Source: Treponema sp. (lineage in GTDB: Bacteria > Spirochaetota > Spirochaetia > Treponematales > Treponemataceae). Taken from it: a DNA stretch of 32,558 nucleotides. The notes under the pieces were generated by a model, which was given only the letters and a program-made list of their open reading frames with translations, was not told where the DNA came from and ran no database searches. The position numbers and the translations under genes were made by a program. Position 1 is the first letter of the stretch, and every line of letters begins with the position of its first letter. The DNA lies in assembly GCA_024402655.1 (NCBI GenBank), contig JAKSTH010000015.1, positions 1 to 32,558 of the forward strand. Direction: 5' to 3'. This document shows, piece by piece, positions 5,659 through 14,305 of this stretch.

Positions 5659-8600
5659 ATGGAATTACAAGAAAAAACTTTTGTTACACATGAATTATTA
5701 AAATCCATTTATAAGAAAACATTTACTAGTATTGAATATAAAAACTCCCTTGGAAAAATCACAAAATACTGGATTGGTATAAACAGTATTGATATTGATA
5801 ACCGAAAATTATCTGTCTATGGCTTTAACGTTGGTAAAAAACAAAGAGCCGATTTTGATTATGGCATCTCCCTTGATTCTATAATCAGTGCATGCAGCAT
5901 AGATGAAACCTTTTACGAAACTAAAGAATCTCTGGAACTACAAAATGATATAAGAACAAATCCAGATAAATACATTTCAATCTTCCACGGTAAAACAGAC
6001 AATTTAAAAATTCTTAATTATCTTGAGGAGTGTGTAATACTTAATAACACTCCATATCTTCCAGATGATAAATTCACACTGATAGAAAAAATTGATGACT
6101 CTGCACTTAAGAATAAATCTATAGAACTAACAGATGATCAGTTTTATGAAATCATTGAAAAAATAGACAAAAAGCTTCTGAACAAAAAAGAAGATAGTTC
6201 AACAAAAACTTTACATCTTTGTTTGAACATTCTTTCCATACATGATCCAAAAAAAGGGAAATATGTTCTTGCCTATCGTAAACTGAATTTGGACATAAAA
6301 AATCAATCTTTAATTCCAGATGATGAAATAACATTCTGTAAAACTTTTGGAAATCTCCAAACCGATGATAGTGGACAAGAAGAAGTTATTAAATCTGATA
6401 TTAATGAATATCTTGATAATGGAGATTTATATCTTCTGGAAGATTTTGAAACAAACCAGGAAACAATAAAAAATTTAATAGCCGAAAGATTATCTTATTC
6501 CATTGTTGTTGATGACAATCCTTATATTTTTCCTCTCCAGAGAAAACTTGTCTTCAATCTAAAAAAAGAGATAGAAGCTGTAGTTAAGATGCAGGAAGAA
6601 AATAATTATTCCGAACCAATAAAAGCTTTCTTAGGAAAACTGGTTACTCTTCCTTCCGAAGAAAATGAAACTCCTATAGTTCTTCTGGATAAATATGCAA
6701 ACTTAGATCAGCTTGTTGCAATTCAAAATGCAATGAAGAATCCAGTTTCTTATATTCAAGGGCCACCTGGTACTGGAAAAACAAGTACCATCGTAAACAT
6801 AATTTTAACTGCATTCTTTAATAATAAGTCTGTTCTTTTTACATCGTACAATAATAAACCTATAAATGGGGTTGTAGAAAAACTTTCTAAAATTACTTAT
6901 AAAAACAGAGAACCTCTTTTTCCGTTCCTGGTAATTGGTAACAACAAGCTTATTCCACAAAATCTTGCAAATGTGAAACATTTGTTGCAGGTTGCAAATA
7001 AAGAAACTGTTTACTCTGACAAACTGGAATTAAAAAAAACACAGGAAATAGAAAATACAAAACAAATATCTGTTTTACTGGAAGAATATAAAAAACAACA
7101 GGATCTTAAAAATACCATTGATGTTCTTGATCCATTAATAGATGCCACAAAAGATTCATTTGAATTTTCTTTAGTTTTTTCGGGAACTACTCCATCTCAA
7201 TTGCAGGCCGAATTGAATGCAATGAATAAAATCGATTGTGAAAAAACTGTTGAAATGATTAACAAAAATAAAGACGGCTTTTTTATGTTTATGTATTTTA
7301 AAGCCGTACAGCATTTGCAGCTTTTGAATCAGGAAGAATATTCTGATTTTGTGGAAATCATAAATCTTAAAAACACAGAAAAGCAAGTCTCGGAATTCAA
7401 CAAATATATTGCCGCAGATGAAAACATTGTAAAACTTCAAAGAGTATTTCCTATTATTTTATCTACTTGTATTTCCTCACGAAAAATTGGTTCTCCAACT
7501 CAATTCTTTGATATGACCATTATGGATGAAGCTGGCCAATGTGATACTGCAACATCACTTATTCCAATTTTAAGAGGAAAAAATTTATTATTGGTTGGAG
7601 ATCCTCAGCAATTAAATCCTGTCACCCTTTTGGATAAAGAAATTGATGAAAAACTTAAACAACAGTACCAGGTTCCAGAATCTTATGATTTTTTAAATAA
7701 CTCAATTTATAAAACATATATTTCAAATGATCATGTAAGTTCAGAAACTTTATTGAGTCATCATTATAGATGTGCACCAAAAATCATTAATTTTAATAAT
7801 AAGAAATATTACAATAACAAACTCAATATTGATACTTCCGCAGATAAAACAGATTGTTTGGATTTTGTTTCAATTCCAAATGATGAAACAACAGAACGTA
7901 ATCAGGCTCCTAAAGAAATAGACTATATTGTTAACTTTGTAAAAGAGAATCAAAACAAAAGTATTGGAATTATTACACCATTCAGGACTCAAAAAAATGC
8001 AATAATCGAAAAATTAAAACAAGAATCTATTAATGTAGAAAAAGAAGATTCAAAAGTTTCCTGTGGTACTGTTCATTCTTTTCAGGGCGATGAAAAGGAT
8101 ATTATTCTTTTTTCACTTTCAATCACTGATAAAACTGGGAAAGGTACTTATAAGTGGTTAAAAACAAATAGAGAACTTATTAATGTTGCTACATCCAGAG
8201 CAAAAGATAAATTAGTTTTAATTGGAAGCAAAGAAAATATTGAACGATTGCATAATGAAAATCCTGAAAAAGATGACCTTTATGAATTGTTTAATTATGT
8301 AAATAAAAATGGCAACTATAATGAAATTACACAACTTGATCCTCTGACAGTTGCATGTGGAATGCGTCCTTATTCAACAGCCACTGAACAGGCTTTTATG
8401 AACACATTATCAGAAGCATTATCCAATATTAATTTAAATAAGAAAATTTATGCACGTCATGAAGTGCCTTTATCTGCACTTTTTAACAACAGCATAATTC
8501 CAGCAGAGTTAAAGCAGTATTTTTTAATGGCAAAATTTGATTTTGTTGTTTTTGATGGATCTCAAAAATTTAGCCCGGAACAACCTCTATTTGCATTTGA

Positions 8601-8769
8601 AATTGATGGCATTGAACATGAATTGGACGAGGTCGTAAAAAAACGTGACAAGAAAAAAGAAGAATTATGCGCGCTACGTAAATTCAGATTAATACGAATT
8701 CCAAACAATTACGCCAGACGATATGTTTATGTAAAAAATATTTTATCTAAATTTTTTGTGGACAAATAA
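5659..8769 (+). CDS. Superfamily 1 helicase fused to DUF2726-type nuclease
   Basis: This 1036-residue protein has an uncharacterised N-terminal third (to about 345), an SF1 (UPF1/DNA2-like) helicase core, and a C-terminal nuclease-like domain. The core shows Walker A GPPGTGKT (368-375), Walker B DEAGQ (623-627), GDPQQLNP (647-654), LSHHYRCAP, VHSFQGDE (805-812) and NVATSRA (842-848). The last 130 residues match the PD-(D/E)XK-type DUF2726 pattern: TEQAF, KFDFVVFD (D961), AFEIDGIEH (E981, D983), then KRDKKKEELC. Such fusions act on nucleic acids; many large helicase-nucleases of this make-up belong to phage defence, which is an inference here. TATAAT at 5632-5637 and GGAGAG before the ATG 5659 support this start over the GTG two codons earlier. 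Confidence 0.85.
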   Translation: MELQEKTFVTHELLKSIYKKTFTSIEYKNSLGKITKYWIGINSIDIDNRKLSVYGFNVGKKQRADFDYGISLDSIISACSIDETFYETKESLELQNDIRTNPDKYISIFHGKTDNLKILNYLEECVILNNTPYLPDDKFTLIEKIDDSALKNKSIELTDDQFYEIIEKIDKKLLNKKEDSSTKTLHLCLNILSIHDPKKGKYVLAYRKLNLDIKNQSLIPDDEITFCKTFGNLQTDDSGQEEVIKSDINEYLDNGDLYLLEDFETNQETIKNLIAERLSYSIVVDDNPYIFPLQRKLVFNLKKEIEAVVKMQEENNYSEPIKAFLGKLVTLPSEENETPIVLLDKYANLDQLVAIQNAMKNPVSYIQGPPGTGKTSTIVNIILTAFFNNKSVLFTSYNNKPINGVVEKLSKITYKNREPLFPFLVIGNNKLIPQNLANVKHLLQVANKETVYSDKLELKKTQEIENTKQISVLLEEYKKQQDLKNTIDVLDPLIDATKDSFEFSLVFSGTTPSQLQAELNAMNKIDCEKTVEMINKNKDGFFMFMYFKAVQHLQLLNQEEYSDFVEIINLKNTEKQVSEFNKYIAADENIVKLQRVFPIILSTCISSRKIGSPTQFFDMTIMDEAGQCDTATSLIPILRGKNLLLVGDPQQLNPVTLLDKEIDEKLKQQYQVPESYDFLNNSIYKTYISNDHVSSETLLSHHYRCAPKIINFNNKKYYNNKLNIDTSADKTDCLDFVSIPNDETTERNQAPKEIDYIVNFVKENQNKSIGIITPFRTQKNAIIEKLKQESINVEKEDSKVSCGTVHSFQGDEKDIILFSLSITDKTGKGTYKWLKTNRELINVATSRAKDKLVLIGSKENIERLHNENPEKDDLYELFNYVNKNGNYNEITQLDPLTVACGMRPYSTATEQAFMNTLSEALSNINLNKKIYARHEVPLSALFNNSIIPAELKQYFLMAKFDFVVFDGSQKFSPEQPLFAFEIDGIEHELDEVVKKRDKKKEELCALRKFRLIRIPNNYARRYVYVKNILSKFFVDK

Positions 8770-8781
8770 AAACCCATAGAA

Positions 8782-8810
8782 TTGACAGCTTTTGCTTTGT
8801 CGAATATACT
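8782..8810 (+). promoter_or_regulatory. Promoter of the AAA_14/DUF4143 ATPase gene
   Basis: TTGACA (8782-8787), 17 bp, TATACT (8805-8810): a near-consensus promoter, the best in the window. Its -10 lies inside the operator dyad. Confidence 0.75.
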
Positions 8811-8847
8811 CGACAATATCAGGTATTATTTGTCTATTATATTCGAC
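8797..8847 (+). promoter_or_regulatory. Two operator-like dyads 33 bp apart
   Basis: TTGTCGAATATACTCGACAA (8797-8816) is a perfect 7-bp dyad over the -10 box. A second copy of the form TTGTC-8-TCGAC lies at 8830-8847. The sites are 33 bp apart, about three helical turns, so both face the same side of the DNA, and the second covers the start of the transcript. This fits cooperative repression or autoregulation by a dimeric DNA-binding protein that is not identified here. Confidence 0.6.
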
Positions 8848-8858
8848 GGGGATACAGA

Positions 8859-10118
8859 ATGAATCATGATTTATTAAAAACTGTTATTTACGACCAGCAT
8901 GAAATTATAAAAAGCTTTCAGATTGTTGACCGTGAATATGAATTTGATATCAATGCAAATTATGTTGTTATTGGTCTTCGTAGAGCTGGTAAATCAACCT
9001 TGCTGTATAAAATAGTACAGGATCTGGTTGCCTCAGGAACAGACTGGAATCAGATTATCTATATCAATTTTGAAGATGAACGACTTTCTGAATTCACCTT
9101 AAATGATTTTAATGACATCCTTTCAGTTCAGGCAGAAATGTCTGATAAAAAGGGATGGTTCTTTCTTGATGAAATACAGAATATTGAAGGATGGGAAAAA
9201 TTTGCCCGTCGTATGGCAGACTCAAAGGAACATACTTTCATTACTGGAAGCAATGCAAAAATGCTATCTGCAGAAATTGAAAACCGCTTAGGTGGCCGAT
9301 ATCTTACAAAATATGTTACTCCTTACAATTTTAGAGAGTTTTTAAAAGCAAAAGATATCGATTATTCTGATAAAGCAATTTTTGCTACAAAAGATAGTGG
9401 AAAAATAAAAAGAGAAATGGAAAGTTACTTTTACTTTGGGGGCTTTCCAGAAAATATTGAATATAAAGATAAGCGCGAATATGTATCGAGCATCTATCAG
9501 AAAGTTCTTCTTGGAGACATAGCAGCCAGAAACGGAATTCGAAACACAAACGGCTTACGGCTCTTAATGAAAAAGATAGCTGAATCTGTAAAGGATGAAG
9601 TTTCTTATTCAAAGCTGCACAACACACTAAAAACAATTGGTGTAAGTATTAGCAAAGATGTTGTCATAGATTATGTAGGCTATGCCCAGCAATCATTTTT
9701 GATTTTTGCTATCAGAAATTATTTTGCAAAATTTGTTGATAAAGAAACGACTCCAAAATATTACTTTAATGACAACGGTCTTCTGAATCTTTTCTTGAAC
9801 AAAGAAGAACCTAGATTGCTGGAAAATCTGGTTGCAATTAATCTTTGGAATAAATATAAGAATAATGTTTACTATCTTAAAGGCCGAAATATTGATGCAG
9901 ATTTCTTTATTGAAGATTCTGGCGAGGTAATACAGGTTGCTTATTCTGTTTCAAATATTTCTAACGACAGAGAAACTCGTACTCTTGTAGAAGCTGCAAA
10001 GACATTAAAAGAAGCAAAAAGATTCATAATAATCACTTATGAAGAACAAAAAGAAATCAATGTAGATGGAGTTCTCATAGAAGTAATTCCACTTTGGAAA
10101 TGGTTAATTAATAATTAA
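8859..10118 (+). CDS. AAA_14 ATPase with DUF4143 domain
   Basis: The 419-residue protein belongs to the large, poorly understood AAA_14/DUF4143 family (PF13173 plus PF13635). Walker A is GLRRAGKST (39-47), Walker B FFLDEIQN (D104, E105), and the sensor is TGSN (129-132). The C-terminal DUF4143 part reads YYFNDNGLLNLF, then NLVAINLW, YYLKGRNIDADFF and GEVIQVAYSV; the last two recall the D and E-x-x elements of PD-(D/E)XK folds. Length is usual. A weak GGGGA lies 7 nt before the ATG. The gene follows the helicase by 89 bp but has its own strong promoter with two operator dyads, so it is separately controlled. Cellular role unknown. Confidence 0.85.
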   Translation: MNHDLLKTVIYDQHEIIKSFQIVDREYEFDINANYVVIGLRRAGKSTLLYKIVQDLVASGTDWNQIIYINFEDERLSEFTLNDFNDILSVQAEMSDKKGWFFLDEIQNIEGWEKFARRMADSKEHTFITGSNAKMLSAEIENRLGGRYLTKYVTPYNFREFLKAKDIDYSDKAIFATKDSGKIKREMESYFYFGGFPENIEYKDKREYVSSIYQKVLLGDIAARNGIRNTNGLRLLMKKIAESVKDEVSYSKLHNTLKTIGVSISKDVVIDYVGYAQQSFLIFAIRNYFAKFVDKETTPKYYFNDNGLLNLFLNKEEPRLLENLVAINLWNKYKNNVYYLKGRNIDADFFIEDSGEVIQVAYSVSNISNDRETRTLVEAAKTLKEAKRFIIITYEEQKEINVDGVLIEVIPLWKWLINN

Positions 10119-10185
10119 TCTTCCTCCAAATTGCAAAATCCATTGTTGTTCGAATGAGTGTTTAGGTATTTTCAATTATAAAAAC

Positions 10186-11025
10186 TTAAACTTCAATTAT
10201 ATAATTCAATATAATCCGAATTATTCGTTTGCGCTCTTCAATATTTATGTTTTTAGAAGTTTCGAATGTAAAAGAGTTTTTGCATCCTGAATAATAAATG
10301 CCGTTTGTTACAGTTTCATTTTTTTTCATATATAATGAAGCATACCATGGCACATATAATTTTCCGTTTTTAACTTTCAGGATTTTGTCCTTATATTTGT
10401 TATCAAAGGAAACATTATTTTTTTCCAGCTCTTTCAGTATTTTATTTGAAAGCTTTTTATTTTTTGTTCCATAGCAATACAAAAAGAATCCTTCTGCATT
10501 AGCTTCATGAAAATCAAACACTTTATCATAGTCTTTAGGATTAAAGTTTTCTGCCAGAATTTTTGCTTCTTGAGTTTTTAGCTGTGTCAAATCCCGGTTT
10601 ATATCTACATTTTTTCCATTATACCGTTGATTAAATTCAAAACCGTATGGATTCACTATTAAAATAAAATCAATCTGCAAATCTTTTCGTTTTACTTCTT
10701 TATTGTTTAATGAAATTATAAAATCACGGACGGCATAAACAGGCGCAGGTTCGTTACCATGTACCCCAGAAATAATCAGATATTTTTTACTTTTTTTATC
10801 TGTACAAGGATTATAAGTTATTTTATAAACAGGATATTTTTCATCACTATATCGAACAGTATCTAACTTACTGACTTTAAAATTTGAATCCAGGCGATTT
10901 ACAAAGCTGAGTGTTTCTGCATAATTACGAACTTTATCTAAAGAAAACACACTTTTTGTAAAACAGATTAATAATACAAATAATAAAGCTTTCTTTTTAT
11001 TTTTTAAGCAAAAAAGTTTTAACAT
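10186..11025 (-). CDS. Secreted M14-type zinc carboxypeptidase-like protein
   Basis: The 279-residue protein has a signal peptide ending near VFS (26-28) and an M14/succinylglutamate-desuccinylase-like fold. The zinc ligands are visible as GVHGNEPA (H89, E92) and VFDFHEA (H173); NVDINRDL (139-146) and the late glutamate in FTFETS (E255, the expected catalytic base) complete the pattern. It should be an exported metallopeptidase or amidase acting on peptides or peptidoglycan stems. I start at the ATG 11025 because the signal peptide begins there; AAGGAG is 13 nt upstream, and the gene overlaps the end of the preceding secreted-protein gene by 29 bp, which implies coupling. Confidence 0.75.
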   Translation of the reverse strand: MLKLFCLKNKKKALLFVLLICFTKSVFSLDKVRNYAETLSFVNRLDSNFKVSKLDTVRYSDEKYPVYKITYNPCTDKKSKKYLIISGVHGNEPAPVYAVRDFIISLNNKEVKRKDLQIDFILIVNPYGFEFNQRYNGKNVDINRDLTQLKTQEAKILAENFNPKDYDKVFDFHEANAEGFFLYCYGTKNKKLSNKILKELEKNNVSFDNKYKDKILKVKNGKLYVPWYASLYMKKNETVTNGIYYSGCKNSFTFETSKNINIEERKRIIRIILNYIIEV

Positions 11026-11809
11026 CAAATAAATATATCTCCTTCTGATTATCGCAAGAAAGTATGATTTGAAATTGCTCTGGCGACTTTCTAACAACTG
11101 AAACAACTTCTGCATATGACATCTGCATATTCAAATCAACAATAAACCCATTAATTCGTATTTCAGGAAATCCATTGTTCTGGTAAATAAGGAATTCATT
11201 TCCACCGCTTGTAAATTTAACATTTTGATCCCAGAAAGAAGATTCTTCTGATAAATAGCCAATGGAAAAATCTAACTTTGAAATGTCTGCAATAGATGCT
11301 GTTGGATTTATTTTACCAACACCTTTACAAATATAATTTATGCACAAATCAGAATATTTGCTGCCACTATAATTTTCTACAAAGTTCAGTTTTATAGGTT
11401 CCGACTTTTCAGCTGGAGCAAAAACATTAATCCGCTGAGGTTCACTTGTGTCTTTAAGTTCAACAGTTTTCTTTTTATTACTATTTAAATATTCAATAAC
11501 CACAGTTTTTGGTCGGGAATTTTTCTGATATAAATCTTCTCTACCAGCTTTTACATATCCAGAAGAAATTACAATATCTTTTGTATCGCAATTTCGAATT
11601 ACAACGCTTGCATTTTTAGAATCTTTTGGAACCCAAGGTAATTCATCACTAGACGAAAGACATTTTTCAGAATATTCAACCGAGCCTTCTTTTAAATAAC
11701 TGCTTACAGTAAAATCCGAAGGAAGAAAATCCAGAAAATATTTATAGTCGTGAGAATAAACACTTATCATTAAAATCTGAATAAAAACAAATCCTAAAAC
11801 TTTTTTCAT
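10997..11809 (-). CDS. Secreted protein with NADase-type glycan-binding-like domain
   Basis: The 270-residue protein has a signal peptide (MKKVLGFVFIQILMISVYS). Residues about 55-140 match the beta-sandwich known as the NADase-type glycan-binding domain: LPWVPKDSKNASVVIRN, VISSGYVKAGREDLYQKNSR, VVIEYLNS, VELKDTSEPQRI. The C-terminal 120 residues are not recognised. It is probably an envelope or periplasmic binding protein; the domain name does not imply NADase activity. I use the ATG at 11809 (AAAGGG 6 nt upstream), not the in-frame TTG. It precedes and overlaps the M14-type gene, and the two may work together on glycopeptides. Confidence 0.65.
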   Translation of the reverse strand: MKKVLGFVFIQILMISVYSHDYKYFLDFLPSDFTVSSYLKEGSVEYSEKCLSSSDELPWVPKDSKNASVVIRNCDTKDIVISSGYVKAGREDLYQKNSRPKTVVIEYLNSNKKKTVELKDTSEPQRINVFAPAEKSEPIKLNFVENYSGSKYSDLCINYICKGVGKINPTASIADISKLDFSIGYLSEESSFWDQNVKFTSGGNEFLIYQNNGFPEIRINGFIVDLNMQMSYAEVVSVVRKSPEQFQIILSCDNQKEIYLFDVKTFLLKK

Positions 11810-11843
11810 TTTTTTCCCTTTCAATTATTAAAAACTCAATAAA

Positions 11844-12269
11844 CTAATCTAAAACCATAAAAAGTGTTCCGGCTGAAATAAGAACACAACCTGCTATACT
11901 TTTCCATGTGAACTGCTCATGCAAAAATACAAAAGCAAGAATCAAAGTTAAAACAACGCTCATTTTATCAATGGGAACAACTTTACTGGCTTCTCCCATT
12001 TGAAGAGCCTTGTAATAGCAAAGCCAGCTTAACCCTGTAGAAAGACCGGAAAGAATCAGAAAAATCCAGCTTTTTCGAGAAATGTCGGTCAGACCTCTTT
12101 GAGCATTTGTTAAAAAAACCATAATCCACGCCATTCCCACTACAACCATTGTTCTAATTGCTGTTGCCAGATTTGAATTAACACCTTCAATTCCTATTTT
12201 TGCCAGTATGGATGTAAGAGCCGCAAACACTGCCGAAAGAATTGCAAATACGAGCCACATTAATTTCAT
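11844..12269 (-). CDS. EamA/DMT-family membrane protein (single repeat)
   Basis: The 141-residue protein is a single EamA unit of about five transmembrane helices: WLVFAILSAVFAALTSILAK, ATAIRTMVVVGMAWIMVF, WIFLILSGLSTGLSWLCYYKAL, GEASKVVPIDKMSVVLTLILA, and SIAGCVLISAGTLFMV. KALQMGEASKVVPIDKMS is the usual EamA signature. Half-size members work as homodimeric exporters of small metabolites; the substrate is unknown. I start at ATG 12269, with TATAAT at 12284-12279 and no Shine-Dalgarno; the ATG at 12260 is an alternative. Confidence 0.8.
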   Translation of the reverse strand: MKLMWLVFAILSAVFAALTSILAKIGIEGVNSNLATAIRTMVVVGMAWIMVFLTNAQRGLTDISRKSWIFLILSGLSTGLSWLCYYKALQMGEASKVVPIDKMSVVLTLILAFVFLHEQFTWKSIAGCVLISAGTLFMVLD

Positions 12270-12336
12270 AACAAATTTATTATACAAGATTATCTATATT
12301 AAAAAAGGATTCATTGTTTATTTCTGCCATTGTTTT

Positions 12337-12345
12337 TGCTATAAT
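12337..12345 (+). promoter_or_regulatory. Extended -10 promoter of tcdA (leaderless)
   Basis: TGCTATAAT (12337-12345) is a consensus extended -10. The ATG at 12353 follows after 7 nt with no ribosome site, so a leaderless mRNA is expected. A divergent -10 (12284-12279) serves the EamA gene. Confidence 0.55.
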
Positions 12346-12352
12346 TTTTTTC

Positions 12353-13075
12353 ATGATAAATCAATTTTCCCGCATTGAACTTTTAGTTGGTAAACAAGCT
12401 GTTGAAATTTTGAATAATGCCCGTATTGCAGTTTTTGGAATTGGCGGTGTAGGTGGTTATACAGTAGAAGCTCTTGTTCGTTCTGGTATTCAACACATAG
12501 ATATAATCGATAATGATACTGTAGCTCTTTCAAATCTTAACCGTCAGATTATTGCTACTCATTCTACCATTGGCAAATATAAAGTTGATGTAATGAAAGA
12601 AAGGATTTTAGATATTAATCCTAATGCAGAAGTAAATGCTTACAAATGTTTTTACCTGCCCGAAACTAAAGATCAGTTCGACTTTTCAAAATACGATTAT
12701 GTAGTTGATGCGGTAGACACTGTTACTGCAAAAATCCAGCTGATCATTCAGGCAAAACAGGCTGGAACTAAAATCATTTGTGCCATGGGGGCGGGAAACA
12801 AAATGGATCCTACTCAATTCCATGTAGCAGATATTTCTAAAACTTCTGTCTGCCCTTTGGCCCGGGTTATGCGAAATGAATGCAAAAAAAGGGGCATTAC
12901 AAAAGTAAAAGTTGTTTATTCCACAGAAAAACCTGTAATTCCTGCTGCCAGTGAAGAGCAGGGAAGTGCATCAAAAAAAGTTATTCCTGGAAGCAATGCT
13001 TTTGTTCCTTCTACTGCAGGATTAATTATTGCAAGTGAAGTTATAAAAGATTTAACTAAAAAAGCTGGAAATTAA
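12353..13075 (+). CDS. tcdA: tRNA threonylcarbamoyladenosine dehydratase TcdA
   Basis: This 240-residue protein is an E1/ThiF-like adenylating enzyme of the TcdA (CsdL/YgdL) type, which cyclises t6A to ct6A at position 37 of ANN-decoding tRNAs using ATP. Features: FSRIELLVGKQAVEIL at the start, nucleotide-binding GIGGVGGYT (29-37), IDNDTVALSNLNRQ (52-65), the YDYVVDAVDTV strand, and GAGNKMDPTQFHVADISKTSVCPLARVMR, characteristic of TcdA as opposed to ThiF. It is not part of thiamine synthesis despite the nearby thi genes. The start at 12353 matches the family N-terminus; an upstream in-frame extension encodes a hydrophobic stretch and lies across the promoter. An MFS gene follows after 22 bp. 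Confidence 0.9.
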   Translation: MINQFSRIELLVGKQAVEILNNARIAVFGIGGVGGYTVEALVRSGIQHIDIIDNDTVALSNLNRQIIATHSTIGKYKVDVMKERILDINPNAEVNAYKCFYLPETKDQFDFSKYDYVVDAVDTVTAKIQLIIQAKQAGTKIICAMGAGNKMDPTQFHVADISKTSVCPLARVMRNECKKRGITKVKVVYSTEKPVIPAASEEQGSASKKVIPGSNAFVPSTAGLIIASEVIKDLTKKAGN

Positions 13076-13097
13076 AATATGGAGTTTATTCTGTATT

Positions 13098-14291
13098 ATG
13101 GAAAAAACTAATAAATTAAATTACAAAAAAACATTACGAGCCTGCTACCTGGGCTTTATTACTCAGGCAATTGCTGCTAACTTTGCACCTTTATTGTTTT
13201 TAAAACTCCACAATGACTTTCAGATTCCTTTAGGAATGATTGCTCTTATTCCAACTGCCTTCTTTTTTACCCAGCTGGTAGTAGATATTTTCTGCGCAAA
13301 ATTTGTAGATAAAATCGGTTACAGAGTTAGCATTGTAGCTTCAGAAGTATTTTCTGCTGTTGGTCTTATTTGTCTTGCTTTTCTTCCTGAACTGCTTCCT
13401 TCTGCTTATGCCGGCATAATGATTAGCGTTGTTCTTTATGCTGTTGGCAGCGGCTTAATTGAAGTTCTTTGTTCCCCAATTGTAGAAGCCTGTCCTTTTG
13501 AAAACAAAGAAGCAACCATGAGCCTTTTGCACAGTTTTTATTGCTGGGGTTGGGTTGGTGTAACTTTAATTTCTACATTACTTTTCACTTTATTTGGAAT
13601 TGAAAACTGGAAGTATATTGCCTGCTTCTGGGCCATTATTCCTTTATATAACATTTACAACTTTGCAACTTGTCCTATAGAACACCTGGTAGATGAAGGC
13701 AAAGGTATGACTATACTTCAGCTGTTCAAAACTCCTCTTTTCTGGATTGCTGTTGTTCTTATGATTTGTTCTGGTGCAAGTGAAATTTCTATGGCACAGT
13801 GGGCTTCTGCTTTTGTTGAATCTGGTCTTGGTTTTTCAAAAACAGTTTGCGACTTAGCAGGTCCTTGTCTTTTTGGTATAACCATGGGTATTTGCCGTGT
13901 CTTCTATGGAAAATTTGGTGAAAAAGTTGATTTAAGCAAGTTTATGATTGGTTCAGGTGTTCTCTGTCTTTTATGCTATATTATGGCATCTGTTTCTGCC
14001 AACCCTATTGTAGCTTTAACTGGTTGTGTATTCTGTGGTTTTTCTGTTGGAATTATGTGGCCGGGCACTTTAAGTATTTCTTCTAAAAGAATTCCAACTG
14101 GTGGAACTGCAATGTTTGCTTTGCTTGCCATGGCAGGAGATTTAGGCGGCTCAATTGGTCCAAGCACTGTAGGTTTTATTTCCCAGAACGCCGGAGATAA
14201 TCTTCAGTACGGACTGATGTTCGGTGGTATTTTCCCCGTAGTTCTGGTTATTTTCCTTGTGATTATTTCTAAAATGAACCGCTCTAAATAA
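13098..14291 (+). CDS. MFS transporter
   Basis: The 397-residue protein has about 12 hydrophobic segments in two halves separated by a cytoplasmic loop around EHLVDEGKGMTILQLFKTP. The organisation and motifs (KFVDKIGYRVSI after helix 2, GRP-like GICRVFYGKFGE in the second half) place it in the major facilitator superfamily; the pattern is closest to sugar or FucP-like permeases. The substrate is not predictable. GGAG lies 12 nt before the ATG. It is downstream of tcdA and likely co-transcribed; it converges with cytX without a visible intrinsic terminator between them. Confidence 0.8.
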   Translation: MEKTNKLNYKKTLRACYLGFITQAIAANFAPLLFLKLHNDFQIPLGMIALIPTAFFFTQLVVDIFCAKFVDKIGYRVSIVASEVFSAVGLICLAFLPELLPSAYAGIMISVVLYAVGSGLIEVLCSPIVEACPFENKEATMSLLHSFYCWGWVGVTLISTLLFTLFGIENWKYIACFWAIIPLYNIYNFATCPIEHLVDEGKGMTILQLFKTPLFWIAVVLMICSGASEISMAQWASAFVESGLGFSKTVCDLAGPCLFGITMGICRVFYGKFGEKVDLSKFMIGSGVLCLLCYIMASVSANPIVALTGCVFCGFSVGIMWPGTLSISSKRIPTGGTAMFALLAMAGDLGGSIGPSTVGFISQNAGDNLQYGLMFGGIFPVVLVIFLVIISKMNRSK

Positions 14292-14305
14292 CTGTTTTTG
14301 ATTTA

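Noticed and set aside
10119-10185. Terminator between the convergent ATPase and M14-type genes
   Set aside because: Only a short AT-rich palindrome is present, without a stable stem.
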